From positions 11,690,632 to 11,754,631 of the forward strand of contig OX442418.1 in assembly GCA_949361645.1 (NCBI GenBank): 64,000 bases of DNA, written 5' to 3'. This DNA comes from Spongilla lacustris. Lineage: Eukaryota; Porifera; Demospongiae; Spongillida; Spongillidae. Made by a program: the position numbers and the translations under genes. Shown here piece by piece: positions 1-10,984 of the stretch; within the stretch, counting starts at the first letter, position 1; each line of letters begins with the position of its first letter. The notes under the pieces are model-generated. The model did not search any database and had not been told where the DNA came from. It saw only the letters and a list, made by a program, of their open reading frames with translations.

Positions 1-643
1 TGAGATGAGGCTGGTACAGGTGGTTGGGAATGAGATTGATACGGAAGAGTATACATGTACTATATTAGTAGCTAACAGCACCAAGATAAACTTTGAGTCA
101 GACATAAGTAAGGTCCAGCAGCTGCTCTCCATTGTGAAAGAACAACTGCTGTTCATTGGCCCACCTAACGTAGCGGCAATACCACAGTAGGCTAGTAACA
201 CACACACCCGCGCCAACCGGTAAGGAGTACTTACTTTTAGTAAGCTTGATCGCTGTCAAAAAAAAAAAGTGGTTACAAGCCAATGCTAGTAGCTATTAGT
301 ACTTTTCGTTCCCTTCACGAACCAACCTTTTTTTCTGATTTCCTATTGTCGCAGGCGTGGGGAATCGCTTCTGTAACGAAGAGGTACGCTAAGACTAACC
401 CACTTTCAAGGCCCGTAGCTTGCCGTAGCAACTTCACTGCGCCTCGTGGTTCGCAATACAAATAGAAAAAAGGTGTTTCTTTCCTAGCCTAGTGTTAAAA
501 TGGCGATTAGCCCATCGCTGTTTTTGAGTGAGCTCACGTTCCAAAGGTCTTCGGTTGTCAAGGTCGTTGTCAAGGGCATGACATCATCATTTCAATTTTT
601 CGGAAAACGAACCGAGCGTCCACAAAACATTGGGCCGCAAACA
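1..643 (+). repeat. Dispersed repeat R1, copy 1 (starts outside window)
   Basis: This stretch matches, in inverted orientation, the segment 58023-58720 over almost its whole length. Shared landmarks are the TGAGATGAGGCTGGTACAGG start, a polypyrimidine-AG site near 354 and a peptide reading MAISPxxFLSELTFQ near 500-545. Because short peptide blocks and the splice-acceptor-like site are kept in both copies, R1 may descend from an exon-bearing gene fragment or transposon. The frame is broken in both copies, and I do not recognise the protein. Confidence 0.7.
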
Positions 644-779
644 GCTGTGTTACCTAGGTTTTCCTGGTTTATCCGCCGGATCTTTGATATTGCACGATAA
701 ATCATACACATTATAATAACACATATAGCCATGCAGTTTTATTCATGCTTATCTGCTGCTTATACCAATTAACTTTTAA

Positions 780-2470
780 CACCGCGGCCGGTTCCGTGAG
801 AATCGAATGTTTTTTTGGGCTATTTTGTCGAACTCAAGTTTTAGAAAATTAGTCGGACGACCTTTTTTAGCCACAAAAGCGTAAGAACATAGTAGTACAA
901 CTCTCTGCATGAGGGTTTGCGCTATTTCTAGCGTCCTATGTACTTCTCGTTGTAACCTGCATTTGTTTTTAGTCAAACGGTTGGACGCTTCACAAATAAA
1001 AGTACACTTTTTTTCTGAAGCCTTTTCTAACATCGAAAACAGTCCAAATATACTTACCTTTGTAAGATGCGTCGGTTTTGTACACATTTAGACCGTCTAA
1101 CTGTATGCGAGCGTTGAAACAAGCACTTTTTGTTATGTCGATCTTTGTGGCCGCGTTCCCAGACCGATGTATTATTCCGCAAGTGTGCTGCGTAGTGTCG
1201 AACTTTGGCTGGTATATAAGTCTACGCGTGCGCTATTTTCCATTTGCATACAGTCATATATAGTAGCGTTCTTACTACACATCAGAACATATATGTCATC
1301 ACTGCTGCTAAACAGAAGCTGCTTGCATGTGCTCTGTCTGTTACTCGCTCTGGCTTATTTCCCGTCTTTTTGATGTAGTGGTGGCTGCAGAGATATACCT
1401 CCAGTTCCACTTGGAGATAGATATCCTTATCCATATCAAAATGCTCAAAGCTTATCCTTGCCTTCTTTTGCCTTCCAGAGCTCCCTTCATCCCTTTGATG
1501 CTTTAGCCTCATGCAGATTTCCTGCCAATGCTTTGATACACACTCCTGGCAGTGGAACTTTAATAGCTTTCTGCAACTGCAGCTCAGCCAGGCAAACATA
1601 TGGCTTGCTGTCAAATGACTCTGAATATTACTGGCAAAACAGCAAGCCATGGCCATGTGCTTGGCCATGTGTAGTCATATGACAGCAAGCTACAGCCATG
1701 TGTAGTCACATGACAGCAAGCCACAGGCATGTGCAGTCATATGACAGCAAGCTACATCCACGTGCAGTCATATGACAGCAAGCCACAGCCATGTGTAGTC
1801 ACATGACAGCAAGCCACAGGTATGTGCAGTCATATGAAAGCCACAGCATGTCTGACCTTCAAAATGTGTGCCTGAGTTTCCATCACTGGTGTAACCTCAA
1901 TGTCTATCTGGGTTATGCCTGAGCTACATATTCGGCCGATCTGGTGATGGTTCAGATATAAAGCTATTGCCTTGCTTGGTTGACCACGCTTACGTGGATG
2001 CCGCATGCAGCAGTCTGTTCCTGCATGGCACTTGTTGCACGCTGGCTTCTGAGAAAAATGTGCAATAACTTAAATGCGCATGCGTAAAATAAAAGGTGTA
2101 AGTCTGGGAACGAGTTTTTGTACCTAACAGAGCAGTTTGTACGTAAACTATGCTAGCTATGAACATGCTATTCACAAGGCCTCTATTTGGTATCTAGGAG
2201 AATCCAAAAATGCTCTCAGATTTTGTTGAAAAGCGATAGAAAAAAAGTGTACCGATCAGCTCTCGAACATCAAAAAACGGGTAAGTGCGTAAGTCTCACC
2301 CGATACAAGTATGTTACTATATATGCCACAAAGGTAAAATTTATACCAAATGACTCATCGAGAGTTGGCCTATCAGAAAATATGCTTTATAAAGCATACA
2401 GACCTTTTCCGACTAATTTTCCAAAATGTCGGTTCGACAAAAAATACATTCGATTCTCACGGAAGCGGTG
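780..2470. mobile_element. TTAA-flanked DNA transposon remnant with long inverted ends
   Basis: The ends are inverted copies: the CACCGC start at 780 matches the GCGGTG end at 2470, followed inward by the shared block CGATTCTCACGGAA and a degenerate match over roughly 300 bp. TTAA lies immediately outside both ends (776-779 and 2471-2474). TTAA duplication is typical of the piggyBac and Kolobok superfamilies. No transposase frame is visible inside, so it looks non-autonomous, about 1.69 kb long. Confidence 0.7.
1665..1840. repeat. 31-bp minisatellite inside the 780-2470 element
   Basis: About six head-to-tail copies of a 31-bp unit starting CATGTGTAGTCATATGACAG, alternating between CATATGACAG and CACATGACAG variants. 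The last copy is shortened. It lies within a TTAA-flanked element, so it probably travels with it. Confidence 0.85.
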
Positions 2471-2852
2471 TTAAGCATTAAAACAAGTTACACGCCACAG
2501 GGACTGGGAACGAGGTGCATTCCAATGTTACGATTCAATGGCGTTGGGTTTTGGAAAAACTGTAAATGATATCACAGATCTGATTGCTGAGTTATACAAA
2601 CTACATGACAACAGATGTCGAAAGTGTAAAGTTGTCACATGACTTCGTAATTATTCAGCATTTTCGTTTGTGCAGCCTGATCAATGAACACGTTTTTAGA
2701 TATTTTCTCCATCGGTACGCGACGGATTGTACTGAAAAGCGCTATATATACATGTATACTATGTCGACATCTCTATCGCGATGTATCGATCGTCTGAGTC
2801 GAAATTCTAACGCGGTAAACCATTAGACCTTTAAACCCGGGCTGTTTACTGA

Positions 2853-3430
2853 GATGTGTAAAAGTTTCCAACTAGATTGCCGTATGGGCATCACATATAG
2901 CTGTTGTAGATAGAAGAGAGAGGTATATGTACTATATAGAAACACCCAATAAACCTGTATATAGTAGTTTACCCGTTCGCTAAAACATGCATCCAAACTT
3001 TTAGGCTTCGTTTGTCGTCCATTTTCAAATGAATAACATTTTAATTATTGACGGCGTTCCCCCCGGAGTTCTCTTTTAATTGCTTCAAAGCTTACCAAAC
3101 TCATGCATGACACCACATGCAAGACTAGCTCTTCGCGTTGCTCGATTTGACGAAGTGCTCTGAGTTTGGCTCTGAAGTCTGAAAGGAACCGTTTCCGCAT
3201 TGAACTCCAGCCATTTAGCTGACAAACGCTTTGCAATAACGCAAAATGTTATTTTTAAAATTTGAAAATGGACGCGAACAAACAAAGCCTAAAAGTTAGG
3301 ATGCATGTTTTAGCGAACGGGTAAACTACTATACAGGTTGATTTGGTGTTTCTAGTACAGACACCTCTCATCTATCTAAAACAGCTATATGCGATGCCCA
3401 TGCAGCAATCTAGTTGGTAGCTTATCTAAA
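2853..3430. repeat. Inner inverted repeat, arms about 180 bp
   Basis: The arm 2860-3045 is matched in reverse by 3240-3425. Both contain CAACTAGATTGC, GTTTACCCGTTCGCTAAAAC in opposite senses, and a block reading AAAATGGACG or its complement. The spacer is about 195 bp. It can fold into a long hairpin and abuts the TTAA element to its right. Confidence 0.7.
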
Positions 3431-3438
3431 AACTTTAA

Positions 3439-4052
3439 TGTTTAATCTCCAGGGAAAAATCCTTATTTAAGGATGTCATTATCCTTAAATAAGGATCATC
3501 TTTTGCATTGCATACTATTGCTAACCAAGCAAATTAGATAATATAAATGCTATTGGTCAATTGTATACTGTTTAGCCTCAATAACAAACTGTAAATGATG
3601 TCAATATGATCAATGTCCATATTTTAAAACAGGGATGAAGTGGCACATCCTTATTTAAGGATTGACACCATCCTTAAATAAGGATCACTACAGTAGAGGT
3701 TATTGACCTCAAAAACCATAGTGGTTTTAAAACTCTTGATTTTCTCTGATAGTCAGTTAACCCAGCTATACTCACAACCTGATTCGTTGAAAAAATAACT
3801 TGTGGTTAATAAGTTATGAGCATTTACATCATAACACTTCAAAATTAATATCAAGCGTTTGTACTTGTACTGATGTAGAAGCTATCTTCTGGTCAAACGC
3901 CAGCGTGGATGTATCCCTATAGCCTCGCTGAGACCAGTGCATGACCACGTGCACTACATGTGGTTGCGCTCCATTGAACAGACTGAGTGTGCTTTCTATT
4001 CCTATCATTTCATGCATACAGTAGCCGGCCGCGGGCATGTACAGTGGTGGAT

Positions 4053-4088
<36 letters not shown>

Positions 4089-4767
4089 GGGGGGTGGTTA
4101 CGGGAGATGTAGGAAGCGTTGCCAATTCTTAGCCCCAATTAATCAGACTCGAGGGGACCACGTCATTGCCTAGGCCTACTGTTGCTGCCGCCATAGATTA
4201 TGGAATTACGGTCACCTAGCTACATATGTATATATAATATAGGCCTAGTGGCCCGCCTACATGGTCTGAGGAATTACATCTGTCATTTTCCGTGGCTCTC
4301 TCGGTAACTAAGCAGGGTTGCTTAGCTATAGCTTGACACTTTCGAGCGTATGCAATCAGTACCTGTAGACTCAGTGACTGGCCGCGCGCGGTACGTACAA
4401 TGTACGTGAGTCGTGAGCCAGGTGGATATTGTTCCACAGATGGGTCCATCTGATTCTGACAGTCTACATTCTACTCCTTCAGCTTTCAGAAACCTGCCCT
4501 TCCTTCGATTTGAGTTAATTGGCTCACTACTATATCGCCAACGCCCAACGGCAAATGGCGGCTTCGCCATAACGAGACTGTAATACCGGTTTTTGAGCAA
4601 GTCAAACCTGTTATAATCGCGGCAGTAACGCTAATCTGCCTTATCTTGAATCTAGTTAAACACAAATATAAAATAAAGCACCAAGTGTGCATCATTCTCT
4701 TAGAAAGTGGTCATCATCCTTATTTAAGGATGGCCATCCTTAAATAAGGATTCCGGGAGATTAAACA
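3439..4767. mobile_element. TTAA-flanked element with paired subterminal hairpins
   Basis: The ends read TGTTTAATCTCC at 3439 and its complement ending at 4767, each next to TTAA (3435-3438 and 4768-4771). Just inside each end sits ATCCTTATTTAAGGAT followed after 4-6 bp by its reverse complement ATCCTTAAATAAGGAT (3459-3496 and 4716-4751); a third pair lies at 3647-3685. The terminal layout resembles the element at 17128-18046. The interior shows no transposase, so it is probably non-autonomous, of piggyBac or Kolobok type judging by the target site. Confidence 0.7.
4042..4087 (+). repeat. Diverged hAT-like end followed by a 35-G run
   Basis: CAGTGGTGGAT at 4042 resembles the CAGTGGCGGAT ends seen elsewhere in the window and is followed by 35 consecutive G (4053-4087). 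The open frames across it are homopolymer artefacts. Confidence 0.4.
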
Positions 4768-5012
4768 TTAAACAGCACTTATTCGGGTTAAAAAGTCTAT
4801 AACTTTTTACCGCGTTAGAATTTCGACTCGGACGATCAATAGAGCCATTGACAAAGTATATACATGTATATATAGCGCTTTTCAGTACAATCCGTCGCGT
4901 ACCAATGGAGAAAATATGTAAAAACGTGTTCATTGAACAGGCTGCACATGCTGAATAACTACGAAGTCACGTGATAACTTTACACTTTCGACATCTGTTG
5001 TCATGTAGTTTG

Positions 5013-5799
5013 TCAACATTACTTTTTATGACGGTCCAACGTAAATTGTGTATACCACCTCTGTGACGTAATAGGCACATTGCGGCAACGTATGGCCTTC
5101 TCGAAAGATGAATTGGATATTATATTAGACAACAAGCAGCAAATGCATAGCACAATTCAAAGTTATAGATTTTATATCAATTACCATACCATATGAATAT
5201 CGAAGAGATTTCATAATAAAGTTGTAGAGCTTCTGGAGTTCCGCCCCAGACTCCGATGAGGGAGCTATTTTCTAAACGAATGAACGGTGAGTTGGAACAT
5301 TATCGCGGCGATTTATGTGAACCGGCAATAATAGGCCGTGCTCTTGATCTGTGGCTCCCCAGCCTCTAGTGCAGTTTTTGCGTACTTATGGAAAGGCAGC
5401 TAACCGGAGCTTACATGCCCCCCCCCCCCCCAAAAAAAAAAAATCCTGGATCCGCCGGTGCTAGCTGAGGTACAAGAACATTGTGCATGCGCATCCTACT
5501 CTAAATGGTCCCTACTAATATATACTACACTGTGGAGTAATTGTGCCCTATTGAAGCATATAGATTATGGGATATAAGCATGTATCGTATATCCATTTCC
5601 CTGCATGATAATGATATCAATGCACCACAGAATAGTTATCATGTAATGTTTTAATTTATCCCCACAGGAGGTGCGCAGTTAGGAATTTTTTTCTTCTTGA
5701 TCCTTGCTTGCATATTCTGTTGTGCAATTTGGGTACAAGTATCTGAAGGTATGGAGATATTGATGCGTGTACATTTTGAACTGATCGATATACAGTGGA
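5013..5799. other. Unassigned stretch with one hAT-like right end
   Basis: Nothing coding was recognised. At 5418-5456 a run of 14 C, then A-rich sequence, leads into TCCTGGATCCGCCGGTG, the complement of a GGCGGATCCAGG-type transposon end. The matching left end was not found. Confidence 0.4.
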
Positions 5800-6760
5800 G
5801 ACCGTGATAGTTGGACGGGAAAAAATGCACATTACGTGCATTAAAATAAGCGATATTAATATTCTAACTGCACAGATGCATGCATGGGACTAAACTGCCA
5901 ATAGTCATCAGTAGATAGTAATCACGTGACTGCCACGTTCTACAACTTTATAGTCTTCAGTCACACCAGTCTTGTCAATTCCGTTCTGCTACATATCCTC
6001 ACTCGGGCATAACGGTTTGTGATGATTGTTACATGGGTTGTAGCTTTTAAGCACCAAGATTCTCAACCATATTCCTGAACGGTTCAGAATCTTGGTACTA
6101 AAATAACCGGCTACATGTATAGCATGCATTTAATTGTTCCGAGCTATGATTAGCCCATCCTTTTGGGGCCCTTATTACAATGCACTAGCTTGTTTTTCTA
6201 TGCATGCATTGCAATTCTGGATAGGCCGCGATGTCACTGAGTTACGACTCGCTACCAATGGTCCACTTAACTCGCCCCCAGTTTTGTTAGGCTTTTCAAC
6301 AACCACTATATAGCTCCTTCGGCGATTCGAGCCATGCAGTCTCCACGTTGCCCCAAAGTTCCCAAACGTATATCCTTCAAACGCAAATTCGCTCCACTGA
6401 CCGAAACACGCGCTCCTATCTCGGGGAGGTCAACGCTAGCAGAAGGCTGACTCCTATGCGGTCCACGACGATAACCAAGTGCACCATTTGAAGCCATTTT
6501 GGAGACTTAAATTGTTTTCCCGCTCGGTTAACCTATAGCGAACGCTAGCACCCGGCCGATATTGGTTAGCTACATTCCATTATGACACTGAAAACTGGGG
6601 TCACGAAAGAAGTTGTAGAACGTGACAGTCACGTGATATACAATAAAATTTTTTGACTACTTTTAAATTCACAGTTAGAATATCAATATTACATGTGGAC
6701 AAATCAATGGTTTTTTTTCCGTCCAACTACACTTCTGTACATGTTAACGGCGGAGACCGT
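5800..6760. repeat. Inverted-repeat element, arms about 155 bp
   Basis: The arm 5800-5955 recurs in reverse at 6605-6760. Shared blocks include AGTTGTAGAACGTG, AGTCACGTGAT, CAGTTAGAATAT and TCCGTCCAACTA. A smaller hairpin lies inside (about 6049-6102, CCAAGATTCT paired with AGAATCTTGG). The rest of the interior (6160-6600) shows nothing recognisable. Confidence 0.6.
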
Positions 6761-6916
6761 TTCAAAAGCTGCATGCTAGATCCATTTTATGTACGGATCC
6801 TTGCCCATGCATGTACATGTATATGTAGTGATGATGTTGGTTGGATGCACATTGTAGTGCATTTACTATATATGACATAAAATTTCGTTATCACATGCAT
6901 TACTTCAACCATTCAG

Positions 6917-7116
6917 TATCTAAAGAAAGACAAACTTGCCCAAGATGCCTTTTGGCCATCGGATCTACATTTACAGCGGTGATGCTCTTGACATGTTTAG
7001 TAATTATTTCCTGGTGGTTAGCAGATTTGGTGATCTTTGGCCGTAACACTCGACCTGATGGTAGAGGATGTCCTTTGTTCCAACCGCCGATTTCCGCCGA
7101 TGATTCTAATTATTAA
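6917..7116 (+). CDS. Candidate 3' exon encoding one membrane segment
   Basis: After a CAACCATTCAG acceptor-like site the frame runs to a TAA at 7114. It begins with a polar stretch containing TCPRC, then a hydrophobic segment of about 22 residues ending WWLADLVIF, then a short tail with DGRG and ending DDSNY. The WWxxDL...DG pattern faintly recalls the end of TM2 domains, but this is only a resemblance. Upstream exons were not identified. It could be a real last exon or a chance frame. Confidence 0.25.
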
Positions 7117-7334
7117 TTCATGTCTACTTTAACCACTGGACTCTATGAAGAAACAGTTAATTGCGTGATGTTAATTTAAAATATACATGTATATTGACAT
7201 TTATAGAGCTTTTCGATCTATACAAAAGGATTTTGTTTTAGTATTAATCATGTTTTTATTTGATTTTTGTGGTTTTAGATATAACATTTTCTACGAAACG
7301 ACAAAAGACTAGGCCTATCTTGGTTGTTTTTGCG

Positions 7335-8315
7335 TCATTGCAGTGGCTGATGCAAGAATTCGGTGAGGGATCGGGAACCGTTAATAAGGGTGAGGGGTGC
7401 ACGTAGGTCATCTGTCTGATTCGATAAAGAATTAGGAGGCAACTGTACACAGGGTTTAAGTCTATTAAAATGCACAACCATACTCTTGTGTTTGTTGCCG
7501 GTTCCTGTGTTAAATTTGATAAAGAATATTGCTGAGCACCTTATGTATGAGGTAAGGCCCTTGCCAATAACAATGGAGCTTAGGGGATTTACCTCTGGGT
7601 ACTGCTGGACAATGAAGCCAAACCATGTCACCTATCTTGAAAGGCTTCCCATTGCACTTTTTGCCTTCTTTATTGTAACCCCACACTGATGTACTCTCTA
7701 ACCTGTGTACTGATGTCACCTATCTTGAAAGGCTTCCCATTGCACAATTTGTCATTGTTGTAACCCTATGTACTCTCTAACCTGCCAATATGCCCTGTCT
7801 AGGCGCAGCCTGAGATCCACAGCATACTTGTTAGGCTCCGTGGGAGGATAATGTGGGGGCAAGCCAAACATAACATCAATGGGTAACCTCACATCTCTCC
7901 CAATAACAAGCTGAAATGGTGTGCACCCTGTACATTCCTGCACACTTGTACAGTAGGCAAACATCAGCACGGGTATTTATGAATCCCAATTAGATGTATC
8001 ATCCTAGCTGCTATACTTAGAAGGTTTAACAAGGTACGGTTAACCCGTTCTACTAAACCATCAGACTGTGGATGGTAAGCTGTAGCTCTCGTTTTCTTAA
8101 TGCCCAGCAATTTGCACATGGCTTTAACAAGAGCAGAATCAAAATTTCGGCCTTGATCTGTATGAAGGATATTTGGGGCACCAAAATGACAGACAAATTG
8201 ATACATAAAAACTTCTGCTACTTTTTCAGCTTCAATGCTGGCCAACGGTAATGATTCTACCAATTTTGCAAAATAATCCCCAACTACCAAGATATATTTA
8301 TTACCTACTGTACAT
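7335..8315 (-). mobile_element. Ty3/gypsy integrase remnant (core and GPY-like C-terminus)
   Basis: Reading on the minus strand from 8315 down, pieces of a gypsy-type integrase appear. First is the end of the catalytic core, with HTDQGRNFDS and HPQSDGLVERVNRTL, which supply the second acidic residue and the glutamate. Then comes the linker region (7752-7970), and then a GPY/F-like tail reading KLHCYWQGPYLIHKVL (about 7510-7600). Frames change between pieces. About 70 bp around the KPFKIGDMVWLH coding part is duplicated (7627-7696 and 7713-7786). The first catalytic Asp is missing because the element is cut at about 8315, where the duplicated phosphatase segment begins. It is inactive. Confidence 0.85.
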
Positions 8316-9275
8316 CAGCAGTCATTGGGGCTGTGATGTAATGCAGCATGTACTGTACATCAGCAGTTATTGGGTGTACTGTACATTGATAAGGGGTACG
8401 GTGAAGTAGTTAGAACATTAATTCTGTTTAATCAGCAAGCACAAGCATGTGTGCCTGTGTCTATACGCTTGCGAATGAAGGTCACACACTTCATTGTGAT
8501 AAGTACCAGCTTTTGTGTGGTGGCGCATCTGTCATGAACAGTCTACATGCACCGCTATCAGTTTGCTGTATGCTCTCTCACTCTGTATGGATACCACATT
8601 GTTAGTGATGAGCTTGTTTCTCTGGCCCAACACTATCAATGCTTTGATGCTGATTTGTTTATGTTGTTTTTGTTGTTGTTGTTGTTCCATTTCAGCTCCC
8701 AAAATTTTTCATAATAACCACTTTTAATAAATTAGCAATGGCTCCCAATTATGTTATTACTCTGGTATTGATGCACACTTCTGTGGGTGGTGCCATGCTG
8801 CTGCCACATCAGCCTTGTGGTACTTACAGGATTTTCCATATGAGGCTTCTTAAATGCACTGTTGCTATGGTTATTGGTGGGGGAGGGGGGTGCACACAAT
8901 CTGGAAGCTAATAGCAGGTGGTATGGGCACATAGAGAGGATCAGCTGGCTCTGTGATGAATACAGCAGTCTCTCCATGTGCACGATCTGCACCTCTGGTG
9001 CATGTTCTGGGCTGGATAGTTAATCACAGGTATGGCTTTCATCATTTTACTTGATTAGGTTTATCATTCCTTCTTAGCATCCATTAGAGTACTCCGAGTA
9101 CCATTAAATGGTTAAAAAAAATAGTTCCAGTTTAACTGAATACACTATGAACAATGTGTAATTATGCACTCAATTCCATGACACTAATGGTGACACTCAT
9201 GCCCATCCCCAGTCCAGCATAAGAATGCACTGTTACATAACCCCCTTTGTGCTTATAAGCATATGTCCTCCTGGC

Positions 9276-9402
9276 TAATATAATATAATTATAATTATAA
9301 TTATATATATATATATATAATTTATAATTATAATTATTAATATAATTATAATTATAATTATATATATATATATATAATTTATAATTATAATTATATATAT
9401 AA
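9276..9402. repeat. AT-rich simple repeat insertion
   Basis: Alternating ATAATT and (TA)n blocks, arranged as two similar halves of about 63 bp. The paralogous position at about 45298 lacks it, so it expanded or inserted after the duplication. Confidence 0.85.
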
Positions 9403-9913
9403 TGCCACAAGCCATCTCTTTGTCTTCATGGGTACCAATTTTCAGACACTACAACAGCACTGCAGGTGCACCTTGAGCAAGCAGGGGCATCAATTGGAAT
9501 GATGTCAGTGCCCTGAACCTCCAGGGCAGTAACTTCAGCAAAACCAGCCAGGTTATTTTTTAGTAGCTGTTCTTCACGTTGGACTGGGTGTGTCGCCTAT
9601 TCACCCTCATCGTCCCCAGGTGAATCAACTGCAAATTTTTCTCTTAGAATCTGTGGTTAGTTGGGCTTCATCATCGATTCTTATTCCTTGGGCACATACA
9701 TGTAGTTTGAGTCAGTTGAAATGACAACTTGATGCGGGTCTCTTGTTTTTGCTGGACTCAATGCAATATGTTACATTTGACAAATACAAAAGGACTCGTT
9801 AATTTAACTTAGTACAACATTTCCTCATCAGAAAAATTTCAATCACAGTATCAAAAGTAGCAGGCAATGACAGTAAGGTTTTCATGTGTACAATCTCTTC
9901 CAATCGACTCCAG

Positions 9914-10381
9914 TTGCTCACTGCCTATGAGATAAACTGTTCCTACTATCAGCAATTGCTCAATGACACCTACTCATCACCCGAATTTCTACAGGTTGTA
10001 CAACAGAACCAGGTAAGGTGGGGACTAAAGGGTTAATTTGTATTGTGGCCTATTCAAGCAAGAATGTGGTCTGGTTGATAGAGGATTTGGTTTGCAGGAT
10101 CTTGTGCAACTACTGAGGAACAACACTGGAGTCCCAAATCTCAGCTTTCTTGACTTGCGATATGTCGAGGACACACTCTTTATTGAGGTATGTGTCTCAT
10201 CCTAACCCCTAACTGTACGGAGTGATTTATGAGTGTCTGCACTCTGACATCTGTTTTCAGAGTATCTACCATAGGACACCAGACTGGTACAATATCACAC
10301 TTTACAACCAAATCAAAAACCTCACAGATTACACTAGTGCCCTGATGTTCAGTACATTGGAGTTGAGGCGCCTTGCTGCAG
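9914..10381 (+). pseudogene. Acid phosphatase fragment, exons 6-8
   Basis: Three exons align with the intact paralogue at identical lengths: 9914-10012 (99 nt), 10098-10187 (90 nt) and 10261-10381 (121 nt). All are open, with GT-AG boundaries up to exon 8. Exon 8 ends GCTGCAG before gccagt, the same GC-type donor seen in the other copies. Exons 1-5 and 9-13 are missing, and so are the catalytic RHG and HD motifs, so no enzyme can be made from it. One methionine near the end of exon 8 is leucine here. Confidence 0.9.
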
Positions 10382-10984
10382 GCCAGTACTTTGTGCACAG
10401 TGTGGTACAACACACTTGTGCCGCAATGTTGTACCTTATCACTGTCATTTTGCTTGCATGGCTAGAGAGGTATGCACACCATTTTATAAAACTGCAAATT
10501 ACCAAATTGAGACAGGATACCAAATTTAGTCAGGTATGTGCAACCATTTGATTGCAGTGTGCTGGCCTCTGTAATGGGCCGCGGATCTGAAACATCTGAA
10601 AGCTGCTTTATTGTTTGAAACAATGATATTTGTCATGCACAAGTATAAAACTGTATTGTATGCTTGATTTCGTTGAGGTTTGAGTTGAAATTTGATTTCG
10701 TTTTAGCTTGAAGTGTTCGTATCATTCGCGTGTAACTGTGTCTGTGATTCTGAGCAGTGAGTTAGCCTGTGTCTTTATAGAGATCCGTACCAAGTTAGCA
10801 AAAGGTGTCAGGTCAGTTGAGGATTGACATCTTCAGTTTTGACTATACATTTGTGCACATTTGTTGAGAAAAGACTGGTAACTGGTTGGTACTATTAGTA
10901 TTCCAGCAGTAGTAGGGAACTTAGAATCTTTCACATATTAATTGTTGTTGCTTGTCCAAAGCAATGGCTCTTAGCCATACAAAG

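Larger units (their letters stand above)
2597..5012. mobile_element. Composite inverted-repeat element (outer arms)
   Basis: The arm at 2597-2850 reappears in reverse at about 4780-5012. Both carry CAAACTACATGACAACAG, GCGACGGATTGTACTGAAAA and GTCGAAATTCTAACGCGGTA in matching order. The space between is filled by at least two further inverted-repeat units (2853-3430 and 3439-4767), so this looks like an old element invaded by younger ones. No coding frame is evident and no clear target duplication was found. Confidence 0.6.
8317..10552 (+). repeat. Segmental duplication of acid phosphatase introns 5-8
   Basis: This segment matches 44408-46445 of the intact gene nearly throughout. It starts at AGTCATTGGGGCTGTG and ends after GGTATGTGCAACCATTTG. 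It carries most of intron 5, exons 6-8 and the start of intron 8. A ~128-bp block of AT repeats at 9276-9402 is present here and absent from the other copy. The left junction cuts a gypsy integrase and the right end meets the transposase-like gene region. Confidence 0.9.

Noticed and set aside
1665..1840. Possible CRISPR-like array
   Set aside because: The units are head-to-tail with no unique spacers, and the context is a eukaryotic transposon.
9480..9780. Minus-strand reading with EEQLLKNNLAGFAEV-like stretch in the duplicated intron
   Set aside because: Slightly gypsy-like in flavour, but too short and broken in both copies to call.
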